This document shows, piece after piece, positions 1 through 7,116 of a DNA stretch of 64,000 nucleotides. A program made the position numbers and the translations under genes. The notes under the pieces are model-generated. The model was given only the letters and a program-made list of their open reading frames with translations, had not been told where the DNA came from and made no database searches. The stretch's first letter is position 1, and each line of letters begins with the position of its first letter. Source of the stretch: Taklimakanibacter sp049323275 (GTDB lineage: Bacteria; Pseudomonadota; Alphaproteobacteria; Rhizobiales; Aestuariivirgaceae); NCBI GenBank assembly GCA_049323275.1, contig JBMOOM010000055.1:23870-87869 (forward strand), in the 5' to 3' direction.

Positions 1-407
1 ACGACCTTATTGACAATCATCCTCATATCCACGCCGCAAGTAGGTTCCTCGGTTCGCGAAAGAAATTCCTCGCGTCGAAGGATAGCCCTGGCCAGGGCGC
101 CTTGCTCGCTGGACGCTAGCTCCATGACCGAATAAGGCGGTGGCAGGAAATGAGTTCCTTCTGGCATAGGATAAGAGAACGGCGCATGGTTCCAATTCTG
201 CAACCTCGGAGAACTGCAGTCGACCGATATGTCCCCCCCCGTGATGCGAGATTTGGCAACGAGCCTGGGATTAGCAATCGCCTCGAGGTCAGCAGCAAGT
301 GCCTGCATCTCACGAGAGCCGAATTTCTCGTAGATATCGATCGTCGGGTATTTCGAGGGGATCAGTCGGCGGTAGAGACCGTCAACTGCGATCTGCGGAT
401 ATCTCAA
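1..407 (-). CDS. RES-domain toxin (3' end outside window)
   Basis: RES-domain toxins of type II toxin-antitoxin systems degrade NAD+. Read from a TTG at 407, this frame stays open to the window edge and gives about 135 residues. It begins RYPQIAVDGLYRRLIPSKYP and contains GGDISVDCSS and PPPYSVMELAS, which fit the RES fold with its Arg, Glu and Ser positions. A GGAGG lies 6-7 bases before the TTG, and the TTG follows the antitoxin stop by 2 bases, so the two genes are translationally coupled. The usual ATG is missing, which makes an ATG-based caller miss the gene. The C-terminus cannot be judged. RES identity is by recognition of the sequence pattern. Confidence 0.8.
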   Translation of the reverse strand, partial: MRYPQIAVDGLYRRLIPSKYPTIDIYEKFGSREMQALAADLEAIANPRLVAKSRITGGDISVDCSSPRLQNWNHAPFSYPMPEGTHFLPPPYSVMELASSEQGALARAILRREEFLSRTEEPTCGVDMRMIVNKV

Positions 408-409
408 AC

Positions 410-799
410 TTATCCTCCGCGTTGGGCATCGACATATTGTCTTACCCTTATGATGTCGCTCAAATTACCATTGAGCATTATGTCCAGGGCGGACGCTCCC
501 TCGAAGTATCGGTTTGGTCGCCGTACCCACCGCACGGCGGCCTCTGGCGAATCAAGTAGAATGGCAAGCGCCTTATAAATAGAGCCTAGGTGTGAGATTC
601 GCTCCAGCGTATCCGCCGATACGTCGCCACCATCCTTGCGCCAGCGAAAGTACGTGGAGCGAGCCGGGGACCCCAACAACTTGATCTGCTGATCAGTGCT
701 GAGGCCCCAGATTTCCGAGAGTTTGAAGAAGAAATCGAGGGGTGTTGGGTGTGCCCCGTGGGGCTGGTGAATAGTCCGTGTTCCGTTGCTGGTTTCCAT
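410..799 (-). CDS. Xre/MbcA/ParS-type antitoxin (DUF2384)
   Basis: Antitoxin partner of the RES toxin, which it binds and neutralises; the complex normally represses its own promoter. The 129-residue protein has an N-terminal helical DNA-binding part with the segment SPARSTYFRWRKDGG, and a C-terminal toxin-binding part with LLDSPEAAVRWVRRPN followed by GASALDIMLNG, typical of the MbcA/ParS/Xre toxin-binding domain. ATG 799 is chosen because GAGGAG lies just upstream; the open frame runs back to 910 but that stretch covers the likely operator. Toxin and antitoxin form a two-gene operon in antitoxin-first order. Confidence 0.85.
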   Translation of the reverse strand: METSNGTRTIHQPHGAHPTPLDFFFKLSEIWGLSTDQQIKLLGSPARSTYFRWRKDGGDVSADTLERISHLGSIYKALAILLDSPEAAVRWVRRPNRYFEGASALDIMLNGNLSDIIRVRQYVDAQRGG

Positions 800-819
800 C
801 GGTCTCCTCAGTTGTCTTA

Positions 820-851
820 AATCGGACTTGATTTTTAATTTAAGTCCGATT
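820..851. promoter_or_regulatory. Inverted repeat, candidate operator of the toxin-antitoxin operon
   Basis: AATCGGACTT (820-829) is matched perfectly by AAGTCCGATT (842-851) around a 12-base AT-rich spacer, 20 bp upstream of the antitoxin start. A third CGGACT core occurs near 867-872. Position and symmetry suggest the autoregulatory operator; it could also affect the divergent ubiquitin-like operon at 955. Confidence 0.55.
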
Positions 852-954
852 AGGTACAGTCTTAGAACGGACTGAATCATGATTATCCGTCCCTTCCGGG
901 ATTTGGTCAAGACCTGGGGTGCCCGTCCGTGCGCCCAGAAATGGAGAAAATGCT

Positions 955-1656
955 ATGGAAACTGTCCTTAAGAGTGCCGAAGCCGCCCAGCCCCACGCTG
1001 CGTTCGAAGCCGAAATCGGCGACAAGAACTTCAATTTTGCTGCAGTCGCGTTCGATGACGCCAAGATCACTGGCGCCCAAGTAGCTCTGGCCGCCAACAA
1101 GCGCCCGGTCGAAGACTATGTGGTAATGCGGCATCTCAAGACCGGCGAACTGGAAACCCTGCGCCCCACCGAGACCTCTGAGCTCGAGAAGAACAAGGTC
1201 AGTCGCTTCTTCGTCGTCGAAGGCGGTAACATGCACCGCTTCTTCGTAGAGGGCTTGGCGATGGAATGGCCGCGTAAGAAGCTGATCGCTTGGCAGATTA
1301 AGTTCCTCTTCGGCGCGAGCGACGACCAGGCATTGATCCTGGAGCGCCCTGGGAACGACCAGGTCTTCGACGACGACGATGAGGTTGGCATCGGCGGCCA
1401 CGAGGTAGAGCGCTTCAAGTTGAGCAAGCGCAAGAAGACGGTGACGGTGATCTATGGCGGCGACATTGAGTTCGAACTTGAGCGCAGGATCTATACCACC
1501 GAGGAACTGATGGCCGAGTTCGGCGTTCCCGGCGGCTACAAGCTGGACATCATCGGACAGGACGGCGTTTTCCGGGAGATGGCGCCGGGCGAGCGCCTTA
1601 AGGTCAAGGATGGCATGGAGTTCGCCTCCCATCCGCCGGTGGGCCAGTCGTCATGA
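955..1656 (+). CDS. Multi-ubiquitin-like modifier protein (BilA-like)
   Basis: Ubiquitin-like protein predicted to be conjugated to targets by the downstream E2 and E1. The 233 residues look like two or three tandem beta-grasp units. The last is the clearest (KTVTVIYGGDIEFELERRIY to PPGERLKV-like MAPGERLKVKDG). Multiubiquitin-domain proteins of this size head operons with E2, JAB and E1 genes. The C-terminus HPPVGQSS has a single Gly followed by three residues, so the JAB peptidase may trim it before activation. ATG 955 is chosen for the GGAG eight bases upstream; an in-frame ATG at 919 lacks one. The gene overlaps the E2 start by 4 bases. Bil systems protect against phages; that role here is inference from gene order. 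Confidence 0.8.
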   Translation: METVLKSAEAAQPHAAFEAEIGDKNFNFAAVAFDDAKITGAQVALAANKRPVEDYVVMRHLKTGELETLRPTETSELEKNKVSRFFVVEGGNMHRFFVEGLAMEWPRKKLIAWQIKFLFGASDDQALILERPGNDQVFDDDDEVGIGGHEVERFKLSKRKKTVTVIYGGDIEFELERRIYTTEELMAEFGVPGGYKLDIIGQDGVFREMAPGERLKVKDGMEFASHPPVGQSS

Positions 1657-1982
1657 CGACGCAGCACGAATTCGCCGCCTTGCGGCGGATCAACCGCCTT
1701 GCAGAGCTCTGGGACGAGGCGGGTCAACCTCTCGTCTTTCTGCCTGGCATGAAAGTCCAGCATAACGCGGGCACTGTGACTGTGGACGGCTTGCTGTGCC
1801 CGCGAGCCCATTCTGGCTACACGACGCGACTCTTCCTGTCTAAGCCATTTCCGAACCGCGGGCAGAATTGGACCGTGCACCAGATCATGGGCCGGGGGTG
1901 GCACGCCATGTCCTTCAATAATGTCCCCGCGTCGCTGTCCTGGACGGAGATCCTGGCGAACCATCTAGGGCAGCTCAAATGA
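1653..1982 (+). CDS. E2-like protein of the ubiquitin-like operon (BilB-like)
   Basis: A 109-residue protein in the slot of the E2 conjugating enzyme. It resembles the small prokaryotic E2-like proteins found beside multiubiquitin genes: a core with GLLCPRAHSGYTTRLFL, then GRGWHAMSF and the end helix SWTEILANHL. There is one Cys (residue 49), followed by His 53; whether Cys49 carries the thioester is not shown by the sequence, because some families in this slot lack a catalytic Cys. Start and stop overlap the neighbouring genes by 4 bases (ATGA), so translation is coupled. Confidence 0.7.
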   Translation: MTTQHEFAALRRINRLAELWDEAGQPLVFLPGMKVQHNAGTVTVDGLLCPRAHSGYTTRLFLSKPFPNRGQNWTVHQIMGRGWHAMSFNNVPASLSWTEILANHLGQLK

Positions 1983-2497
1983 AGGTGGCGCTTAAAATCA
2001 CCGGGTCACTGCTCGACCAGGTCCGGCGCGACCTAGAAAGGCCGCACTTCTTCGCCCATGAGCGCGTTGGCTTCCTTATGACCGGCGCGGTTGCGACGCC
2101 TGATGGTCTGATGCTGCTGGTTCGTGGATACATGCCCGTCGCCGACGAAGACTACGAAGTCGCCCCCAATGTCGGTGCGCAGATCGGCTCTAGCGCCATC
2201 CGTAAAGCCGTGCAGGCGGCCTATCGGCCGGCGTCGACACTCCTGCATGTCCATACCCATGGCGGCCGGGGGCTTCCCCGCTTTAGCGGGATAGACCTCG
2301 AGAGTGGCAACACGTTCGTCCCCGGCTTTTTCCAGTCCTGCCCGAAGATGCCGCATGGGCTGCTGGTGCTGAGCAACGACGCTGCAACGGGCATCCTTTG
2401 GCTCGATCCACGAAAGCGTCACGTTCCGATCGATCGGTTAATCCGGGTCGATTTTCCGATCACCGAGCAATGGAGTGCACAATATGAGCTGGCTTGA
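1979..2497 (+). CDS. JAB/JAMM metallopeptidase (BilC-like deubiquitinase)
   Basis: Zinc isopeptidase expected to process the modifier or remove it from targets. An early Glu (HERVGFLM, residue about 29) and the HVHTHGG...FSGIDLES block (about residues 82-105) are the JAMM residues. Measured from HTH, the gap to the Ser is one residue longer than the standard H-x-H-x7-S-x2-D spacing, so the loop is slightly unusual. Length (172 residues) fits a stand-alone JAB domain. It starts inside the E2 stop codon and its own end overlaps the E1 start by 14 bases. Confidence 0.8.
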   Translation: MKVALKITGSLLDQVRRDLERPHFFAHERVGFLMTGAVATPDGLMLLVRGYMPVADEDYEVAPNVGAQIGSSAIRKAVQAAYRPASTLLHVHTHGGRGLPRFSGIDLESGNTFVPGFFQSCPKMPHGLLVLSNDAATGILWLDPRKRHVPIDRLIRVDFPITEQWSAQYELA

Positions 2498-3314
2498 TCG
2501 ACAGAGCTTTCTAGGCCCGAACAGTGAACGGCGGTTGGCCGCGACGACCGTCGGCCTGGTGGGCGTTGGCGGCGGCAACTCGCATGTCGCCCAGCAACTG
2601 GCGCATGTCGGCATTGGCAACTTCGTACTGGCAGACGGTGACCGGATTTCGCTCACCAATCTCAACAGGCTCATCGGAGGCACGTGGTGGTACGTGCTTA
2701 AGAGGACTGTTAAGGTCGAGATCATGAAGCGTATGATCAAGGCCATCAATCCCAAGGCCCGCGTCGAGATCCACCGCAAGCAATGGCAGTTGGCTGGTGA
2801 CGCGCTCAAACGCTGCGACGTCATCGTGGGGGGCCTTGACAATGTACGGGGCAAAGATGAGCTCGATGCCTTCTGCCGCCGTTTCCTTATACCTTACATC
2901 GACCAAGGCATGGACGTGCATGAACTGGGGGCCGGACACGGTCACCTAGTCGCTGGACAGGTTGTTCTTTCCCAGGCGGGCAGCCCGTGCCTGCGGTGCC
3001 TCGGCATTGTCACCGATGAGGGATTGGCTGACGAAGCCCGCAAATATGGTGCCGCTGGCGGTCGTCCGCAGGTCGTGTGGTCGAACGGCGTACTTGCTTC
3101 TTTGGCCGTTGGGCTGGTCGTGCAGCTGGTTGCGCCGTGGAGCCGCCGGTCCAGAGCGGGCGCCTACCTCTCCTACGACGGTAATGCCGGCGTCGTTTCC
3201 GAGTCCGACCGATTTCGGCGCATGTCGGCCGTTTCCTGCCCGCACTTTCCACCAGCGGCGGTCGGAGACATGAGCTTCGATATTCGCAGGCTCGTGGATG
3301 ATGACCAACGTTGA
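2484..3314 (+). CDS. ThiF/E1-like adenylating enzyme (BilD-like)
   Basis: E1-like enzyme predicted to adenylate the C-terminus of the modifier and pass it to the E2. The Rossmann ATP-binding site is clear: VGLVGVGGGNSHVAQQL near residue 25, then VLADGDRISLTNLNRL with the acidic and Asn-Arg residues of ThiF/MoeB/E1 proteins, and DVIVGGLDNVRGK. CLRCLGIVTDEG holds two Cys, candidates for the thioester or for metal binding. ATG 2484 has GGAG eight bases upstream; a GTG at 2475 is the alternative. The protein (277 residues) has no separate E2 fusion, unlike Cap2 of CBASS. Last gene of the four-gene operon. Confidence 0.8.
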   Translation: MSWLDRQSFLGPNSERRLAATTVGLVGVGGGNSHVAQQLAHVGIGNFVLADGDRISLTNLNRLIGGTWWYVLKRTVKVEIMKRMIKAINPKARVEIHRKQWQLAGDALKRCDVIVGGLDNVRGKDELDAFCRRFLIPYIDQGMDVHELGAGHGHLVAGQVVLSQAGSPCLRCLGIVTDEGLADEARKYGAAGGRPQVVWSNGVLASLAVGLVVQLVAPWSRRSRAGAYLSYDGNAGVVSESDRFRRMSAVSCPHFPPAAVGDMSFDIRRLVDDDQR

Positions 3315-3825
3315 ACAGTTCAGATGCTATAGACTTTCGCATGCGTGTGAGGATGTCCGCTTGATTAGCCAGGCGCATGCACAAGTTGCTCAAAGATTAC
3401 AAAATCCATGAGACTTTTCCACGTGGCGCGCGCTATGTGACCGCTTGCACAGACGACTGGCTGATCGCTCAGGCCAATGAGTTCGTGGGCACGTCGTCGA
3501 AAGCGGCGGACAACACCTACAGTGTCGTCAATGGCGAGACGATGGTCTAGGCCGTGTTCTCGGCCGAGTTGACCCACCTCCAGTACTTCCGTCGCGGGCT
3601 GTGCGATGTGAGACCGAACTGCTCACGAGTCCCGTAGAGGCTGATTCCGGTGCGTCGGGGACTGCCAATGGAGCGAGCCGGATGAGTATCTGAGCATTCG
3701 AGAACGACATGGTGCGCAATTACAAGCAAAGCATGTCATATATTGACACCCACGCACGCTATTGCTGATCATGCGGACTGCCGAGAGCAAGTCTTGCCAA
3801 TTGCGCTCGAGTCGAAGAGGGAACG
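3315..3825. other. Intergenic region with one small open frame
   Basis: About 510 bp between two defence operons. An open frame at 3377-3550 (+, 57 codons, MHKLLKDYKIHETFPRG...) reads like a fragment but matches nothing I know and has no good ribosome site. TTGACA at 3743-3748 followed 18 bp later by GATCAT is a plausible weak promoter for the gene at 3826. No RNA gene is seen. Confidence 0.35.
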
Positions 3826-6800
3826 GTGCGCAATATCGACGGCCAAATCCTGTTGTCTGCATCGGATTTGATGCGTTTCATGGGCTGCATGCATGCAACG
3901 ATGTTGGACCTGGCGCATATGCGCGGCCAGGGCCCCGTCCCACGGCAGGACAGCGATGATGCGGCCTTGCTGCAAAAACAAGGCGACGCCCATGAGGCTT
4001 CGCATCTGGCAAAGCTGAAAGCATCAGGCGTCTCCGTCGTCGAGATTGAGCGATCCGTCCTTGCCGAAAACGCGCAGGCGACCCGCACTGCACTCGCCAG
4101 GGGTCCCCAGATCGTGTTCCAGGGCGCATTCCTCGCCGATAACTGGGGCGGTTGGTCGGACTTTCTGGAACGCGTGGAGCGTCCGTCGCGGCTTGGAGCT
4201 TTTAGCTATGAAGTAACCGACACCAAGCTCAAGCGGCGGCCCCATCCCAAACATGTGCTGCAACTGGTGCTCTATTCGGACCTTTTGACCCAGATCCAGG
4301 AGACCGCACCCGAATTCGCCCATGTAGAACTCGGAAATGGGACTCGGGCGCGCCTGCGGCTCGCCGATTATCAGGCCTACGCCCGCATGGCGCGCAGTCG
4401 ACTTGAGAACTTCCTGGAAAGCCCAGGACCAACCCGCCCTGTACCCTGCGCCGATTGCGCGCTTTGCCGATGGGGAGACCATTGCGACAGCGTCTGGCAG
4501 GCTGAAGACAGCCTATTCAACGTTGCCAATATCAGCCGCGTCCAGGTCAAGAAGCTGGAAAATGCTGGCATCCGGACGATGGAAGGCCTTGCCGGACTCA
4601 CTCACCCGATCCGCGGCATGGCCGAGAACACCAGGGCGCGGCTGGTGACGCAGGCCCGCCTTCAACAAGCCCGGAAGACCGGTGCGCCATCATTTGAGTT
4701 GCGCCAGCCTGAGCCCGGCAAAGGGTTCGACCTCCTGCCAGCGCCAAAACCCGGCGACATCTTCTACGATATCGAAGGCGATCCGCATTATGAGGGTGGG
4801 CTGGAATATCTGCACGGCGTCTGGCGCGAGGGGGCGTTCAGGGCCTTCTGGGCGCATGACCATGCTGCCGAAGCACAGTCACTCTCCGAACTCCTGGAGT
4901 TTTTCCGGGAAAGGCTCGCGACCTATCCCGAAGCCCGCATCTATCACTATGCGTCCTATGAGATCACCGCGCTGCGGCGGCTTACTGCGAAATACGGGGT
5001 CGGAGAAGCCTTCCTCGACCGCCTTCTTCGTGAACGGCGCTTTGTCGATTTGTTCGCTGTAGTCCGGGGCGCGCTCATCGGCTCGGAAGCCAACTACTCC
5101 ATCAAATCCATGGAAGCCTTCTATGGCCGCAAGCGCGATGGCGAGGTGAAAACGGCGGGCGGATCGGTAGTCGCGTATGAGCAATGGCGTGAGACGGGCG
5201 AGCAGCAGGTTCTCAACGAAATCGAGGACTATAACCGGATCGACTGCATTTCGAGCCAGGAGCTGCGCGACTGGCTGGTGAGCATACGGCCCGCCGCGCC
5301 CTGGCCGGTACTCGTCTCGGACGCAAGCGCCAAGGAGGTCGAGGAGGATGCCGACACCCAGGCCCTGCGCGCGCAGCTGATGGGATCGGGACTCCCGCAG
5401 GACCGGCAAGACATGCTGTTCAACCTTGGTCTGTTCCACAAACGCGAGGCCAAGCCCGCGCAATGGGCCGTCTTCGACAGCGTCGGCAAGGATGAGGACG
5501 ACCTGGTCGATGACCTCGATGCACTTGCCGGCCTCGAAGCGATCGGGCCGGCGATGCCCATCAAGCGCTCCATGATGCGGACCTATCGTTTCCCGCAACA
5601 AGAGACGAAGCTACGCGCGGGTCGTAGCGCGACGGTTCCTGTCGTAGACGGGCCGCCGGCAAGCGTGAGCATCGAGGCACTCGATCGCGCGGATCGCACA
5701 ATCACGGTCAAGGCCGGACCCGCCAAGGCGCATCTCCTGACCGACCGCCTGACCCTGCATCCGGACTGGCCCCTGAATACGGATGTCATTGCCTCGGCCT
5801 TGCGGGACGTGATCGATGATCAATGTGGCGAGCGGCGCCTGCGTGCGGCCGACGACCTCCTCACGCGCACGGCGCCCCGCCTCACCACTGGCGTGCGAAA
5901 CGATCTGCTCAACGGCGCCGATCCACTAACGGGTACGATTGAAGCGGTCGCCGCGATGGATTGCACTGTCCTGCCAATCCAGGGGCCGCCGGGGACCGGC
6001 AAGACCTATGTCACTGCACACACGATTCTGGCGTTGGTGCGCAAAGGCTATCGCGTCGGCGTCGCATCCAACAGTCACGAGGCCATCCGCAACGTTCTGA
6101 TGGGCTGCCTCGAGGCGCAGTCGGATGCTGCCGTCATCCCGGATCTTCATATCGCGCATAAAGTCAGCAGCGCCGATGATGGATATCCGGAGAATTTTAC
6201 CGGCGTTGCCCGCGCCACTTCCAACGACGATCCCGCTTTGGCGCGCGCGAACGTCGTCGGTGGAACGGCATTTTTCTTCGCGCGACCCGAACAGGAGCAG
6301 GCCTACGACTGGCTGTTCGTGGATGAAGCCGGACAAGTGGGACTTCCCAATATGGTGGCCATGGCGCGGTGTGCGAGCAACCTCGTGCTGGTCGGCGATC
6401 CGCGACAACTGCCGCAAGTCATTCAGGGCGCGCATCCTGATCCGGCGAACTTGTCCTGCCTCGAATGGATGCTGGGGGATCACGCGACCATCCCCCCTGA
6501 TCGGGGAATATTCTTGCCAGTATCGCGCAGGATGCATCCGAAGGTCTGCGCCTTCATATCCACGCAGATCTATGAGGGCCGGCTTGACAGTCATCCCGAT
6601 ACTGCCCGTCAGCGCGTGCGGGGAACGTCCAGCCCCGAAGTTGGCGCTTTTTGGGTGCCCGTCGTCCATCAGGGTAATGCCCAGATTTCGGCCGAGGAAG
6701 TCACGGCGATCCAGTCGACGATCCGGAATCTTCTAACCGGCACCTGGACTGGCAAGGACGGCGTATCAAGGGCCATTCGTCCCTCGGACATCATTGTCGT

Positions 6801-7116
6801 CGCGCCCTACAACGCGCAGGTCAATGCCTTGCAGAATGCACTGTCTGACGAAATCCGTGTTGGGACGGTGGACAAGTTCCAGGGACAGGAAGCGCCGATC
6901 TGTCTGGTCTCCATGACCGCGTCGTCGGTCGAGGAGACACCCCGCGGGATGGATTTCCTGTTCTCGCTCAACCGCATCAACGTTGCGGTCTCGCGCGCCA
7001 AGGGTCTCGCACTTGTGTTCGGGTCGCCGCGACTGCGAGAAGCCAAGTGCGAAACGGTAGAACAGATGCACCTCGTCAACTCGCTCTGCGCATTACCGGA
7101 ATTTGGAGCGGCCTGA
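3826..7116 (+). CDS. RecB-like nuclease / RNase H-like / SF1 helicase fusion (TM0106 family)
   Basis: A 1096-residue DNA-processing enzyme. The N-terminal 250 residues match the TM0106-type RecB-like nuclease: LSASDLMRFMGCMHATMLDL, a PD-(D/E)xK region, and a Cys cluster CADCALCRWGDHCD (about 208-221) that could hold an Fe-S cluster as in Cas4/AddB. A DEDD-type RNase H-like domain follows (FYDIEGDP near 309, IYHYASYE, YNRIDCISSQ). The C-terminal half is an SF1 helicase with QGPPGTGKT (about 714), LFVDEAGQ (about 829), VGDPRQLPQ and DKFQGQE. The GTG start has GAGGG 5 bases upstream. Its stop abuts the McrB gene directly, so the three genes form one operon, probably against foreign DNA. Confidence 0.85.
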   Translation: MRNIDGQILLSASDLMRFMGCMHATMLDLAHMRGQGPVPRQDSDDAALLQKQGDAHEASHLAKLKASGVSVVEIERSVLAENAQATRTALARGPQIVFQGAFLADNWGGWSDFLERVERPSRLGAFSYEVTDTKLKRRPHPKHVLQLVLYSDLLTQIQETAPEFAHVELGNGTRARLRLADYQAYARMARSRLENFLESPGPTRPVPCADCALCRWGDHCDSVWQAEDSLFNVANISRVQVKKLENAGIRTMEGLAGLTHPIRGMAENTRARLVTQARLQQARKTGAPSFELRQPEPGKGFDLLPAPKPGDIFYDIEGDPHYEGGLEYLHGVWREGAFRAFWAHDHAAEAQSLSELLEFFRERLATYPEARIYHYASYEITALRRLTAKYGVGEAFLDRLLRERRFVDLFAVVRGALIGSEANYSIKSMEAFYGRKRDGEVKTAGGSVVAYEQWRETGEQQVLNEIEDYNRIDCISSQELRDWLVSIRPAAPWPVLVSDASAKEVEEDADTQALRAQLMGSGLPQDRQDMLFNLGLFHKREAKPAQWAVFDSVGKDEDDLVDDLDALAGLEAIGPAMPIKRSMMRTYRFPQQETKLRAGRSATVPVVDGPPASVSIEALDRADRTITVKAGPAKAHLLTDRLTLHPDWPLNTDVIASALRDVIDDQCGERRLRAADDLLTRTAPRLTTGVRNDLLNGADPLTGTIEAVAAMDCTVLPIQGPPGTGKTYVTAHTILALVRKGYRVGVASNSHEAIRNVLMGCLEAQSDAAVIPDLHIAHKVSSADDGYPENFTGVARATSNDDPALARANVVGGTAFFFARPEQEQAYDWLFVDEAGQVGLPNMVAMARCASNLVLVGDPRQLPQVIQGAHPDPANLSCLEWMLGDHATIPPDRGIFLPVSRRMHPKVCAFISTQIYEGRLDSHPDTARQRVRGTSSPEVGAFWVPVVHQGNAQISAEEVTAIQSTIRNLLTGTWTGKDGVSRAIRPSDIIVVAPYNAQVNALQNALSDEIRVGTVDKFQGQEAPICLVSMTASSVEETPRGMDFLFSLNRINVAVSRAKGLALVFGSPRLREAKCETVEQMHLVNSLCALPEFGAA

